This document shows positions 29,485-38,758 of a stretch of 64,000 nucleotides of DNA, one piece after another (positions within the stretch are counted from its first letter, which is position 1; every line of letters starts with the position of its first letter). The stretch covers positions 2,334,501-2,398,500 of the forward strand of contig NZ_BCAG01000003.1 in NCBI RefSeq assembly GCF_001293685.1, in the 5' to 3' direction. Source of the stretch: Desulfatitalea tepidiphila (GTDB lineage: Bacteria > Desulfobacterota > Desulfobacteria > Desulfobacterales > Desulfosarcinaceae). A program made the position numbers and the translations under genes. The notes beneath the pieces are model-generated. The model searched no databases, was not told the origin of the DNA, and was given only the letters and a program-made list of their open reading frames with translations.

Positions 29485-29945
29485 GGCCACCCACCATCTG
29501 AATTGGGAAACACCGTCTCGCCAAAGAACGCGCCAGGCCCTCAATGAGTTCGTTCATACTGAACAATGAACGACAATATCGTGATTCCCATGTCGACTAA
29601 ATTGAACGAAACGCTTAATTTATTGGGTTCGTTCGGATGTGTCAAGCTGTTTTCAGGTTTACTTTCCAGACCGGATCCTCTATGTAGGCGATCATTAGTC
29701 AGTGTCCGCCCTCAAATAGGCAAATTGGGTCGAGATCACGGCGTGCGAAAAATTTTACCGCAGGCATGTAGTTGATATTCCGATGATAAAATTTTGAGCA
29801 GTACGCAGATACCGCCCAAATTGGCCATTTGTGGATGGGCACTGGTCGAGCCGATCGCAGCGCCGGCCGGAAGGCGTTGCGACACATCAACCCTACACCT
29901 TTGTCGACGCTCCGCGCTATCGATTGAAAATCATCAGGGACCGTT
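29485..29945. other. Divergent intergenic region, 461 bp
   Basis: Holds copy 3 of the 143-bp repeat (29701-29843) and the likely promoters for the oxidoreductase operon (minus) and the NamZ-type gene (plus). No coding frame in it has a ribosome site or protein-like composition. Confidence 0.6.
29701..29843 (-). repeat. 143-bp palindromic repeat, copy 3 (reverse orientation)
   Basis: Exactly 143 bp again, but the internal sequence is inverted relative to copies 1 and 2: it begins AGTGTCCGCCCTCAAATAGG, reads GGGTCGAGATCACGGCG, and ends with the complement of AGTGCCCATCCACAAATGGC. It is the most diverged internally (TTTTGAGCAGTACGCAGAT). Confidence 0.88.
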
Positions 29946-31127
29946 ATGACCATCGTCACCACAGGGCTCGAACAACTGACGGCCGAACCGCCGGCGTACC
30001 TTCGTGGAAAACGACTGGGGCTGTTGTGCAATGTAGCGTCGGTGGATCGTCATCTGGTCCATGCCCGCCAATTGGTCCACGAATGTTTCGGTGAGCGGCT
30101 GGTTCAGCTCTTTTCCCCTCAACATGGCCTGTTCGCAGAAAAACAGGACAACATGATCGAGTCGGACCATCGTCGCGATCCGTTGCTCGATCTTCCGGTC
30201 TACAGCCTCTACAGCAACATCCGCGAGCCGTCCCAAGAGATGTTCGATGCCATCGATGTTGTTCTCATCGACCTACAGGATGTCGGTACCCGCGTCTATA
30301 CCTTTATTTACACCATGTCCTACTGCATGGAGGCGGCCCGAAAATTTGCCAAAAAGGTGGTGGTCCTGGATCGCCCCAATCCCATTGGCGGCGACATCGT
30401 CGAGGGCAACTGCCTGGACCCGGCCTGGCGTTCGTTCGTGGGCCGATACCCCCTGCCCATGCGCCACGGCATGACGATCGGCGAATTGGCCATGCTCTTC
30501 AACCGGGCCTATGGGATCGGTTGTGACTTGGATGTGATCCCCATGAAAGGTTGGCGGCGTTGCATGTATTTCGAGCAGACCGGCCTGCCCTGGGTGGCCC
30601 CCTCCCCGAACCTGCCGACCTCGGCATCGGCCGTGGTCTACCCCGGCCAGGTCATCTGGGAAGGGACCAACGTCTCCGAGGGCCGCGGCACGACTCTCCC
30701 GTTTGAATTGTTCGGAGCGCCTTTTATCGCGCCGCAAAAGATATTGGACATCCTGGGAGGCAGAATCCAGCCGGGCCTCGTACTCCGGGTCACGGAATTC
30801 GAGCCCACAGCAAATAAATGGCAGGGTCAGCCGTGTCACGGATTTCAACTGCATGTCACCGACCGGAATCTTTACCGTCCCTACCGGACGAGCCTGATGC
30901 TCCTCCAGGCCGTTCTCGCATGTCATCCCCAGTCGTTTGAATGGAAATCGCCGCCGTATGAATACGAATATGAACGGCTGCCCATCGACCTGATTATCGG
31001 CGATCGGCAAGTCCGCCTGGGTCTTGAGCAGATGACCGCCATCGATGCCCTGGAATCCTCCTGGCGGAAAGGACTGCGAGCTTTTGACAACCTTAGGCGG
31101 AATTATTTCCTCTACGGGAACGATTAA
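29946..31127 (+). CDS. DUF1343 protein, NamZ-type exo-beta-N-acetylmuramidase
   Basis: 393 residues covering the full DUF1343 domain. GKRLGLLCNVASVD (~21-34), LFSPQHGLFAEKQDNM (~58-73), DVVLIDLQDVGTRVYTFIYT (~102-121), VLDRPNPIGGD (~141-151) and the LPWVAPSPNLPTSASAVVYP / FEGTN-like region (~218-245) are the usual blocks. Characterised NamZ proteins release MurNAc from the non-reducing end of peptidoglycan fragments. No signal peptide is seen, so it may act in the cytoplasm on turnover products. The fused MurU-AmgK gene downstream would use the released MurNAc, which supports the role. Confidence 0.85.
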   Translation: MTIVTTGLEQLTAEPPAYLRGKRLGLLCNVASVDRHLVHARQLVHECFGERLVQLFSPQHGLFAEKQDNMIESDHRRDPLLDLPVYSLYSNIREPSQEMFDAIDVVLIDLQDVGTRVYTFIYTMSYCMEAARKFAKKVVVLDRPNPIGGDIVEGNCLDPAWRSFVGRYPLPMRHGMTIGELAMLFNRAYGIGCDLDVIPMKGWRRCMYFEQTGLPWVAPSPNLPTSASAVVYPGQVIWEGTNVSEGRGTTLPFELFGAPFIAPQKILDILGGRIQPGLVLRVTEFEPTANKWQGQPCHGFQLHVTDRNLYRPYRTSLMLLQAVLACHPQSFEWKSPPYEYEYERLPIDLIIGDRQVRLGLEQMTAIDALESSWRKGLRAFDNLRRNYFLYGND

Positions 31128-31137
31128 AGCGAGGTCC

Positions 31138-31836
31138 GTGTTGACCCCCCCAACGCACCCAAAGACCCCGAACGATATACCCCAGTGGCAACGTATGCAA
31201 TTCAAAGGCAACAAGGTGTGGGTGGCCCTGAATGCCGACCGGAAGCCGCTGGTTAAAAACGGCAAGCAGCTGATCAAATACCAGCTGGACCAACCCCATG
31301 AGTACTGGGTCCAGCCGTCCAACCTCGTGCCGTTGGATCAGGCGGGTACCGCCCCGGCTGGCACCAGACCCCGGAAAAAGCCACGCGGCGGGCTCCGGTT
31401 GACCGATGATGCTTCGGCGCTGCCGGAGGGTCTATGCAATAACGCTGTCTGCATCTATACGGACGGCGCCTGCTCGGGAAATCCCGGACCGGCGGGTATT
31501 GGCGTGGTGATGCACTACAAGGAAAAGCAAAAAGAGATATCGCGCTATCTGGGCATCGGCACCAACAACATCGCCGAACTCGAGGCGATCCGGACCGGAT
31601 TGCTGGCGGTGAAAAACAGGCAACTGCCGGTGATCGTTTTTACCGATAGCGCCTATGCCTTGGGCTTGTTGACAAAGGGATGGAAAGCGAAACAGAACCA
31701 GGAGCTGGTCGCCGATATCAGGGAGCTGGTGTCAAGTTTTAAACAGATCAGGTTCGTTAAAGTCAAAGGGCACGCCGGGCATCCGGAAAACGAACGTGCC
31801 GATCAGCTGGCAGTGGAGAGCATAAAAGGCAAGTAA
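31138..31836 (+). CDS. rnhA: Ribonuclease HI with N-terminal extension
   Basis: Degrades RNA in RNA-DNA hybrids. 232 residues from GTG 31138 (TTG 31141 also possible; GAGG lies three to six bases upstream). The catalytic domain is at ~95-232: YTDGACSGNPGPAGIG (Asp), NNIAELEAIRTGL (Glu), FTDSAYALGLLTKGWKAKQN (Asp) and HAGHPENERADQLA (His, Asp), so the full DEDD set is present. The ~90-residue N-terminal part (FKGNKVWVALNADRKPLV, YQLDQPHEYWV) is a small strand-rich domain of unknown role, not the Cauli_VI hybrid-binding domain of RNase H1. Starts ten bases after the NamZ-type gene. Confidence 0.9.
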   Translation: MLTPPTHPKTPNDIPQWQRMQFKGNKVWVALNADRKPLVKNGKQLIKYQLDQPHEYWVQPSNLVPLDQAGTAPAGTRPRKKPRGGLRLTDDASALPEGLCNNAVCIYTDGACSGNPGPAGIGVVMHYKEKQKEISRYLGIGTNNIAELEAIRTGLLAVKNRQLPVIVFTDSAYALGLLTKGWKAKQNQELVADIRELVSSFKQIRFVKVKGHAGHPENERADQLAVESIKGK

Positions 31837-31858
31837 ATGTATTGAACCTAAACAAAAA

Positions 31859-31942
31859 CCCCCTTCGTCTCAAGCAATGCGCGGCGCGTCATCCGGGTCG
31901 AGGCTGGATCCCGGGCGCAGGCATAGTTTCAGACGCAGGGGG
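31859..31942. terminator. Convergent hairpin structure, probable bidirectional terminator
   Basis: CCCCCTTCGTCT (31859-31870) pairs with AGACGCAGGGGG (31931-31942) apart from two central bases, enclosing a smaller CCGGG/CCCGG stem. It sits between convergent genes rnhA and the small membrane protein gene. Confidence 0.5.
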
Positions 31943-31966
31943 CTTCGTGACGATATAAGTGAAGCG

Positions 31967-32245
31967 CTAAGCCTTTTCGGTCTTCAGGGTTTCGATCTCT
32001 TTCTTCAAATCTTCGATCTCTTGTTTGTACTTACCGGGATCATCGCTGCTCTCGCTGGGCTCTTCATCCCCTTTTTTCCAGGAGTCTTTCAGTTCATCGA
32101 ATCCAAGGTAGATGGCAAGCCCGCCACCGAGCAACAGCATGATGGGAATGGCGCCGGCCAATAACTGAAGGAACGCCGGAAACCAAATGGTCAGCCCGAT
32201 CAGGCCGATCACCGCCGCAATTGCGCCACCGATTAACGTTTTCAT
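31967..32245 (-). CDS. Small membrane protein with C-terminal coiled coil
   Basis: 92 residues. Two hydrophobic segments: LIGGAIAAVIGLIGLTIWFP (~4-23) and LLAGAIPIMLLLGGGLAIYL (~28-47), then an acidic linker (GDEEPSESSDD) and a charged heptad-like helix KYKQEIEDLKKEIETLKTEK at the end. AAGGAGG precedes the ATG, a very good site, so it is a real gene. No characterised family is recognised; small TM plus coiled-coil proteins of this kind are common in sulfate reducers. Divergent from the plsB-type gene. Confidence 0.8.
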   Translation of the reverse strand: MKTLIGGAIAAVIGLIGLTIWFPAFLQLLAGAIPIMLLLGGGLAIYLGFDELKDSWKKGDEEPSESSDDPGKYKQEIEDLKKEIETLKTEKA

Positions 32246-32617
32246 AAAACAGCAACCTCCTTTACATTAAGCTATGAATCACCATCGACCCTTTATTGAA
32301 ACCAAAATACGATAGTACCCTTGTTTATAACTTATGGATATTTCTTTTATAGAGGTCTGACCGACATCAACCGAAGCAGGTGTTGAGAATTATCATATGC
32401 CCCAGGCCGGCGCAAGTCTATTTTGGGATGAATTTTGAGGTGGTGCGACGATCCGCCATGGCCCGGCTTTGTCGGCCTTATCTCATTGGAACGTAGATCG
32501 ACAATTGCAAATCACCTTCAATTTTGTTAGCTTTCCCAGTCATCCGACTGCACGACCGAAAATTGCCGGAGCATCAGACCGGATCATCCAAAAAGAACCC
32601 GTCACAGGTGAAATTTC
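32246..32617. other. Divergent intergenic region, 372 bp
   Basis: Upstream of both the small membrane protein gene (minus) and the acyltransferase gene (plus). AT-richer than neighbouring coding DNA. Short frames here (for example 32469-32675) have no ribosome site. No clear promoter or structured element was recognised. Confidence 0.5.
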
Positions 32618-35255
32618 ATGCCGAATTCAGAGCATACCGCCACGGAAACATGGCGCGATAAATGGCATCGTCTGATATACAAACTGCTCAAGGGGACCCA
32701 CGACCATTATCTGTTTCAATTTCCTCCCAACCAGGGTCTTGTGCCCTGGCTGCTCAAGCGGTTCTTCAACGGCATCACCATTGACGAACGACATTTACGG
32801 CGATTGCGCGAACTGCCTGCACAATCCATTGTCGTCTATACCACTAAATACCGAAGCCAATTCGAATATCTTTTTTACCACTCACGTTACCAGAAAGAGA
32901 AGGTGCCGATACCGGAACTCGGTTTCGGATTTCGGCTCTGGCTGTTGCAACCCCTTTCAAGGATTTTTCGCTCTATTCTGGCCCACCTGGATGGGCTGGC
33001 GCGACAACGCAAATGGCTCGATCCCTACGACACCGGTTTTTGGCGGCAGGCGCTGCTCGACGGTCATGCGGCCCTGCTGCCGCTAGTGGAAAAGCACGGC
33101 TTTTATCGACGTTTCGTAAAGGCGCAGACCGACCCGTTGCGCTTTTTGATCGAACTGCAACGATCCACCGAACGGCCCGTCGTGCTGGTGCCCCACTTGA
33201 TGTTCTTCAGCAAAAATCCGGCTTCATCCATCCCACGCTTACGGGACATCCTGTTCGGCAGCGAGCAACGTCCGGGGCTCATGCGCCGAATGTTCACCCT
33301 GCTGCGCCACCCGGGAAAAGTGTTCGTCGAAATATCTCAACCCCTCGACCTGCGCACCTTCATCCAATCTACCGGGCCCGAGGAGGCCAATACGGAATAT
33401 CTGGCCTTGATGTTACGCCGCCAGCTTCTGATGCAGCACAACCGTCATCGCCAGACCATCACCGGACCGGTCATCAAGTCCCACGAAGAGTTTAAAGAGA
33501 GCGTCCTGTCCGGCCAACGCCTGCGCGAATTCATGGCTCAATATTCCGAAAGCCGCAATACGACCATCTACGAGGTGCGCAAGCAGGCCGACAGTTATCT
33601 CGACGAGATCGCCGCAAAATACAGCCCAACTTTTGTCAGCTGGGCATCCAAGCCGGTGGATTGGCTGCTTGAAAGCATGTATGACGGCATGGTCGTCGAC
33701 GAAGAGGGTCTGCAACGGGTCAAAACCATGTCCCAGAAGGGACCGCTCACTCCTGGTGCCTTGCCACAAGAGTCACATGGACTACCTGATTCTCTCCTAT
33801 CTGTTTTACACCTACAACATGCCGGCCCCCCATACCGCAGCCGGAAAAAACTTGTCGTTCTGGCCCATGGGCCCTCTTTTCCGGGCCGGCGGCGCCTTTT
33901 TCGTCCGGCGCACCTTCAGCGGCGCGGTGGTCTATTCCAAGGTGTTTTCCGAATATATTTCCAAGCTCCTGGAAGAGGGCTTCAATATCGAGCTGTTCAT
34001 CGAGGGGGGCCGCAGCCGCAGCGGCAAACTGCTGATGCCCAAACTCGGCTTCCTGATGCTGCTGCTCAACGCTTTCAAGAACAATGTCTGCGAAGATATG
34101 ATCTTCGTGCCCGTATTTATCGGATATGACCAGGTGCTCGAGGAGACCGCCTATCTTCAGGAGGTGACCGGAGGCAAGAAGGAGCCGGAGAGCATCTCCC
34201 AAGTCCTGCGGGCGCGTCGGTTCCTGAAACGCCGTTATGGCAAAATCTACATCAATTTCAGCAATCCCATCTCGTTCAACGACATGCTGGCAGAGTTGAA
34301 CACCGGCTTCGATCAGATGCCGGCCAAGGAGCAGAACGCCCTTTGTCGAAATCTGGGCTGGCGAATTATCAATGCCATCGACGAGGTCAGCGTAGTGACC
34401 CCCCATGCGCTGGTGGCATCGGCGGCCCTCAACTGCTCGGCCACCCGCTTTACGGCCGAAGAATTGATCCAGATCACCGAAACCTACACGGCCTTCCTCA
34501 ACTCTCAGATGGCCAAACTGGCCGATACCTTGATCGTGGATCCGATCCGGGCCTGTCAGCAGGCGCTCGACAATTACGTGCAACGCAAATTCATCGAACT
34601 TCCCGGCGGCGAAAAGGAGATGCCGTCGGAAATCGCCCAATACGTGCTGCCGCCCGGCAAACGGCTTCAACTCGAATATTACAAGAACAATTGCATCGCC
34701 TATTTTGTGCCGGCCGCTTTTACTGCGATTTCGATCCTGGAAATGGACGCTTTCCAATTCTCGAAGGCCGATTTGCATGAACGTTACCGCTTCCTGCAGG
34801 ATTTCTTCAAATACGAATTCGCCTTCAACAACGAAAAGAGCGCGGAAGTCATCGTGCGCAAGAGCATCAAGGCCTTTATCGACGATGCGATCCTCATCCC
34901 CCACCCCACCCTGCCCGACACCTACCAGATCACCTCGGCCGGGTACCGCAAACTCAAGCTCTTTGCACGCTTTCTGCTCACCTATTTCGAATCCTATTGG
35001 GTGGTGCTGACCTATTTCAAACAGACCCCGCGCAAAGAGGCCGTAGCCAAGGACCGCATGAAACGGATCCAGGCCCTGGGAAAGACCATGCTCAAGGAAC
35101 AGGAAATTTTGCTGGCCGAATCGCTTTCCAAGATCAACTACGAAAACGGTATCAACTATTTCACCAGTCACGGCGTCAAAGGTGCGGAGAGCACGGAACG
35201 TGTGGACATGTACGAGCAAGCCATTCGAAATTTCACTTTCCTCATCAAACAATGA
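32618..35255 (+). pseudogene. plsB: Glycerol-3-phosphate acyltransferase (PlsB type), interrupted by a frameshift
   Basis: Two overlapping frames make one PlsB-like protein of about 880 residues. The first frame (from ATG 32618) is PlsB-like up to QRVKTMSQKGPL, then loses similarity. The next frame resumes with LVPCHKSHMDYLILSYLF, the acyltransferase HX4D motif, and continues through FFVRRTFSGAVVYSKVF, FIEGGRSRSGKLLMPK and VPVFIGYDQVLEE to 35255. A single extra base at 33749-33750 explains the break: removing C33750 restores KGPLILVPCHKSH, the expected reading. PlsB-type enzymes acylate glycerol-3-phosphate at the inner membrane. It could be a sequencing error, a true mutation or, less likely, programmed frameshifting. 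The next gene overlaps its stop by four bases. Confidence 0.85.
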
Positions 35256-36940
35256 AAGCCCTGATACTGGCAGCCGGCCTGGGCACCCGTTTGCTGCCTT
35301 ACACCCGACATACGCCCAAGCCGCTTTTCACCATCAATCGGCGGCCGGTGCTGGCATTGACCATAGAGCGCCTGCAACGTGCCGGTTGCCGCGCCGTTAT
35401 CGTCAACACCCACCACCTGCATGAACGCATTGAAGCCTTTCTGTCTGAGACTACCTGGTCGCTGCCGGTGACAGCGCGCTACGAACCCGAGATCCTGGGC
35501 ACGGGCGGAGCCGTTCGCAATACCGCCGACCTCTGGGCCGATGGCCCTTTGCTGGTGATCAACGCGGACGTCGTGAGCGACATCGACCTGGCGCAGGTCT
35601 ATCGATATCACCGCCAGGCTGAATGCAGCGTCACCATGGTGATGCACGACTGGCCGGAGTTCAACACGGTGACCGTGGACGCCGATGACCGCGTGGTCGA
35701 TTTCGCGGCGGGAGAACCCCAAGCCGGCCAGCACCGGATGGCCTTCACCGGCATCCACGTCCTGAACCGCCGCGTCCTCGACTATCTGCCGCCACAGGGC
35801 CCGGCCCATATCATCGACGCCTATGCCGCCATGATCAAGACCGGCAAGCCGATCGCGGCAATGGTCCTGGACCATCCCTACTGGCGCGACATCGGCACCC
35901 CTCAAAGCTACTTTCTCGCCGCCGCCGAGCAGATGGCGCCCCTTGCCTTTGAAAAGGCTCTGGGGAGACGCCCCTCGGCGCCCATCGAGCGGTTCCCGTT
36001 GCAGGGAGACGGTTCCGACCGCCGATGGTATCGAGTCGCATGCGGCACCCACAGCCTCGTCATGGTCGATCATGGGATCCGGCCGGCGCGCGACGGCCAA
36101 CAGGAGGTGGATGCCTTTATCGATATCGGCAACCACCTCGCCGCCAAGGGGGTGGCCGTGCCCCGGATATGGCTCCACGACCGTTTCTCCGGGTTGGTCT
36201 TCCTCGAAGATCTCGGCCAAACGCATCTGCAGGACATCGCTGCCAGGCAAAACAACCCGGAGCTGCTGCAAATCTACCGGAAAGTGATCGATCAGTGGCT
36301 GCACATGGCCCTATCCGGTAAGCAGGACTTTTCCACCCGGTGGACATGGCAGACCCCCTGCTATGACCGGGAATTGATCCTCGAACGGGAGTGCCGATAT
36401 TTTGTCGACGCTTTCCTGGTCGGCTACCTGGGCCGTAGCGAGACCTACGCCGACCTGGTCGCTGATTTCTCGCCACTGGCCGACCGCACCATCGATCACG
36501 GGATCCCCGGGTTTCTGCACCGCGATCTGCAGTCGCGCAACATCATGGTGAAAGAAGAACGAATCTATTTCATCGATTTCCAGGGGGGCCGATTGGGCCC
36601 CCTGCAATACGACCTGGCCTCCCTGCTCATCGATCCGTATGTCCAATTGCCGCCCGAAATGCAAAAAGAGCTGTTGGCCTATGCCCTGCATCGACTCAAG
36701 GCCATCGCAAATATCGATGCAGATGGATTTCAAAGGGGCTACGACTGCTGCGCCCTGACCCGAAATCTGCAGATGCTCGGCGCATTTGGATACTTGACCC
36801 GGGTGAAGGAAAAGGGCTATTTTGAAGCATACATCCCTGCGGCCGTGAGCACCCTGCAACGGCATCTCAACTCGCAGACCACCCTGCGCCTGCCGAGACT
36901 GACGGCCATTATCAACGAAATCGCGGATGAGGAGCGTTGA
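35252..36940 (+). CDS. Fused MurNAc-1-P uridylyltransferase / MurNAc-GlcNAc kinase (MurU-AmgK type)
   Basis: 562 residues. Residues 1-~230 are a sugar nucleotidyltransferase: LAAGLGTRLLPYTRHTPKPL (~6-25), LGTGGAVRNTADLW, VINADVVSD, and DIGTPQSYF at ~215. Residues ~240-562 are an aminoglycoside-phosphotransferase-fold kinase: GDGSDRRWYRV (~252-262), FLEDLGQTHLQD, catalytic HRDLQSRNIMV (~425-435) and IDFQGGRLGPLQYDLASLL. AmgK and MurU convert MurNAc to MurNAc-1-P and UDP-MurNAc in a recycling route known in Pseudomonas, where they are separate. The ATG overlaps the plsB stop (ATGA). With the NamZ-type gene nearby, cell-wall recycling is a strong inference. Confidence 0.88.
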   Translation: MKALILAAGLGTRLLPYTRHTPKPLFTINRRPVLALTIERLQRAGCRAVIVNTHHLHERIEAFLSETTWSLPVTARYEPEILGTGGAVRNTADLWADGPLLVINADVVSDIDLAQVYRYHRQAECSVTMVMHDWPEFNTVTVDADDRVVDFAAGEPQAGQHRMAFTGIHVLNRRVLDYLPPQGPAHIIDAYAAMIKTGKPIAAMVLDHPYWRDIGTPQSYFLAAAEQMAPLAFEKALGRRPSAPIERFPLQGDGSDRRWYRVACGTHSLVMVDHGIRPARDGQQEVDAFIDIGNHLAAKGVAVPRIWLHDRFSGLVFLEDLGQTHLQDIAARQNNPELLQIYRKVIDQWLHMALSGKQDFSTRWTWQTPCYDRELILERECRYFVDAFLVGYLGRSETYADLVADFSPLADRTIDHGIPGFLHRDLQSRNIMVKEERIYFIDFQGGRLGPLQYDLASLLIDPYVQLPPEMQKELLAYALHRLKAIANIDADGFQRGYDCCALTRNLQMLGAFGYLTRVKEKGYFEAYIPAAVSTLQRHLNSQTTLRLPRLTAIINEIADEER

Positions 36941-36941
36941 G

Positions 36942-37781
36942 ATGAAAAAAATAAAAGTGATGATCAATGGTCTGCCCGGCAATGTGGCCAGGGTAATCGC
37001 CCGGCACGCCCTGGCCGACGAGCGTCTGGCCGTTCTCCCCTTCGCCCTGACCGGGCCGGACATCGACGCCCCCCATTGCCATGTCGACGGCGTCGCCGTC
37101 GAACTCATCCGACCCGAAGCGCGCGAAGACCAAATCGCGAAGATCATTGCAGCGGAGGGACCGTTCATATGTGTGGACTTCACCCATCCCAGCGGCGTCA
37201 ACGCCAACGCCGAATTCTACGGCCGCCACCGGCTGCCGTTTGTCATGGGCACCACTGGAGGTGACCGGGAGAAGCTGGCAGCCGCGGTGACCGATGCGGG
37301 CAACACTGCCGTCATCGCACCCAACATGGCCAAGCAAATCGTGGGATTTCAAGCGATGATGGCCTATGCGGCCGAAAACTTCCCGGACCTGTTTAAAGGC
37401 TACCGCCTGACCATCCGGGAAAGCCATCAGGCCGGAAAAGCCGACACCAGCGGAACCGCCAGAGCCATGGTGACCTATTTCAACCGCATGGGCATCCCGT
37501 TCCAGGACGACCAGATCCAGAAGGAGCGTGATCCGGAACGGCAGCTCAACTTGTGGGGTGTGCCGGCCGAACACCTGGGAGGCCACGGTTGGCACACCTA
37601 TACCCTGGTTTCGCCCGATGGCACGGTCCGGTTCGAATTCACCCACAACATCAACGGACGCGATGTTTACGGGGACGGCACCATGGATGCGATCTGCTTT
37701 TTGGCGGACAAAATCGCCCAGGGCATTACCGGCAAGGTCTTCACCATGATCGATGTCCTCAAGGCAGGGTCACTCATGTAA
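36942..37781 (+). CDS. dapB: 4-hydroxy-tetrahydrodipicolinate reductase, plant-like type
   Basis: DapB of lysine/diaminopimelate synthesis, 279 residues. KIKVMINGLPGNVARVIARH is the cofactor-binding start (a GLPGN form rather than the common GAxGRMG), FVMGTTGGDREKL (~102-114), PNMAKQIVGFQAMM (~125-138), the catalytic ESHQAGKADTSGTARAM (~163-179) and FEFTHNINGRDVYGDGTMDA. The spread of motifs fits the plant/Chlorobi-like DapB group. GAGGAG lies just upstream of ATG 36942; the gene follows the MurU-AmgK fusion by one base. It fits with the peptidoglycan theme. Confidence 0.88.
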   Translation: MKKIKVMINGLPGNVARVIARHALADERLAVLPFALTGPDIDAPHCHVDGVAVELIRPEAREDQIAKIIAAEGPFICVDFTHPSGVNANAEFYGRHRLPFVMGTTGGDREKLAAAVTDAGNTAVIAPNMAKQIVGFQAMMAYAAENFPDLFKGYRLTIRESHQAGKADTSGTARAMVTYFNRMGIPFQDDQIQKERDPERQLNLWGVPAEHLGGHGWHTYTLVSPDGTVRFEFTHNINGRDVYGDGTMDAICFLADKIAQGITGKVFTMIDVLKAGSLM

Positions 37782-37862
37782 GGGACATACAGGACACCAT
37801 AATCCAAAACCCCATCATCCAATACGCTATAAGTTAATTAGAGATCCACGACAGGAGGAACA

Positions 37863-38696
37863 ATGCCGATTGTTACCATAAACAGGGGCTCGTACAGCCG
37901 GGGCAAGGCAGTTGCCGAACAGCTGGCCCGAAAATTGAACTACGAATGTATTTCACGGGACGTCCTGCTGGACGCCTCCGATGAGTTCAATATTCCGGAA
38001 ATAAAGCTCATTCGCGCGCTGCATGACGCACCGTCCGTCCTCGAGCGTTTTACCAACGGCAGGGAGCGATATATCAGCTACCTCTATTCCTCTCTTCTCC
38101 AGATGGCGCGCAAGGACAATGTCGTCTACCACGGCCTGGCCGGGCAGTATTTTCTTTGCGATATCTCGCATGTCCTGAAAGTCAGAATCATCGCCGACAT
38201 CGAGGACCGGGTGGCGGAAGAGATGAAGCGGGAAAACATATCCGCCGAAAAGGCCCTCTACATCCTGAAAAAAGACGATGAAGAACGCCGCAAGTGGGGA
38301 CTGCAGGTCTATGGCACCGACACCTGGGACAGCCGGCTCTACGATGTCGTATTGAACATCCACAAACTGACGGTGGATGACGCCGTGGAGATTCTCTATC
38401 AGATGGTCCAGAAACCGGCCTTTCAAGCTACGGCGGAATCCCGCAAAAAGGTAGAAGATCTTGCCCTTTCGGCCAGGATCAAAGCCAAACTGGCCATGAT
38501 CGCGCCCAAGATCCAGGTGGCATCAGACGACGGGAAAGTCTTAATCCACCATTTCGATGCCAAGGCGGGAAATGAAGCGTTCGAAAAAATAAAGGGGATC
38601 GTCTCGACCATCGAAGGGGTAAAAGAGGTGAATGTCAGCCTCCTTTCTCCCAAGGAACAACATGACCATATCAACCCGTTTCACAATATCGGGTAG
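37863..38696 (+). CDS. Cytidylate kinase-like family protein with C-terminal extension
   Basis: 277 residues. The N-terminal ~200 residues are a cytidylate-kinase-like domain: PIVTINRGSYSRGKAVAEQLARKL, with a P-loop that ends GKA instead of GKT/S, then RDVLLDAS, VVYHGLAGQYFL and VRIIADIEDRVAEEMKRE. Residues ~205-277 form a small BON-like alpha/beta domain (IKAKLAMIAPKIQVASDDGK, VSTIEGVKEVNVSLL). AGGAGG precedes the ATG. It differs from the true Cmk at 23645, so this copy probably has another role; the substrate is unknown. Confidence 0.8.
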   Translation: MPIVTINRGSYSRGKAVAEQLARKLNYECISRDVLLDASDEFNIPEIKLIRALHDAPSVLERFTNGRERYISYLYSSLLQMARKDNVVYHGLAGQYFLCDISHVLKVRIIADIEDRVAEEMKRENISAEKALYILKKDDEERRKWGLQVYGTDTWDSRLYDVVLNIHKLTVDDAVEILYQMVQKPAFQATAESRKKVEDLALSARIKAKLAMIAPKIQVASDDGKVLIHHFDAKAGNEAFEKIKGIVSTIEGVKEVNVSLLSPKEQHDHINPFHNIG

Positions 38697-38758
38697 AAAG
38701 GTGCGACATCCGAGCCCCTGGAGGGCATGTCATGCAGTCCTGAAATGAGCGTTTACCA

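Noticed and set aside
33747-36304. 501- and 378-residue minus-strand frames opposite the acyltransferase and MurU-AmgK genes
   Set aside because: Antisense shadows; the plus-strand frames carry recognisable catalytic motifs.
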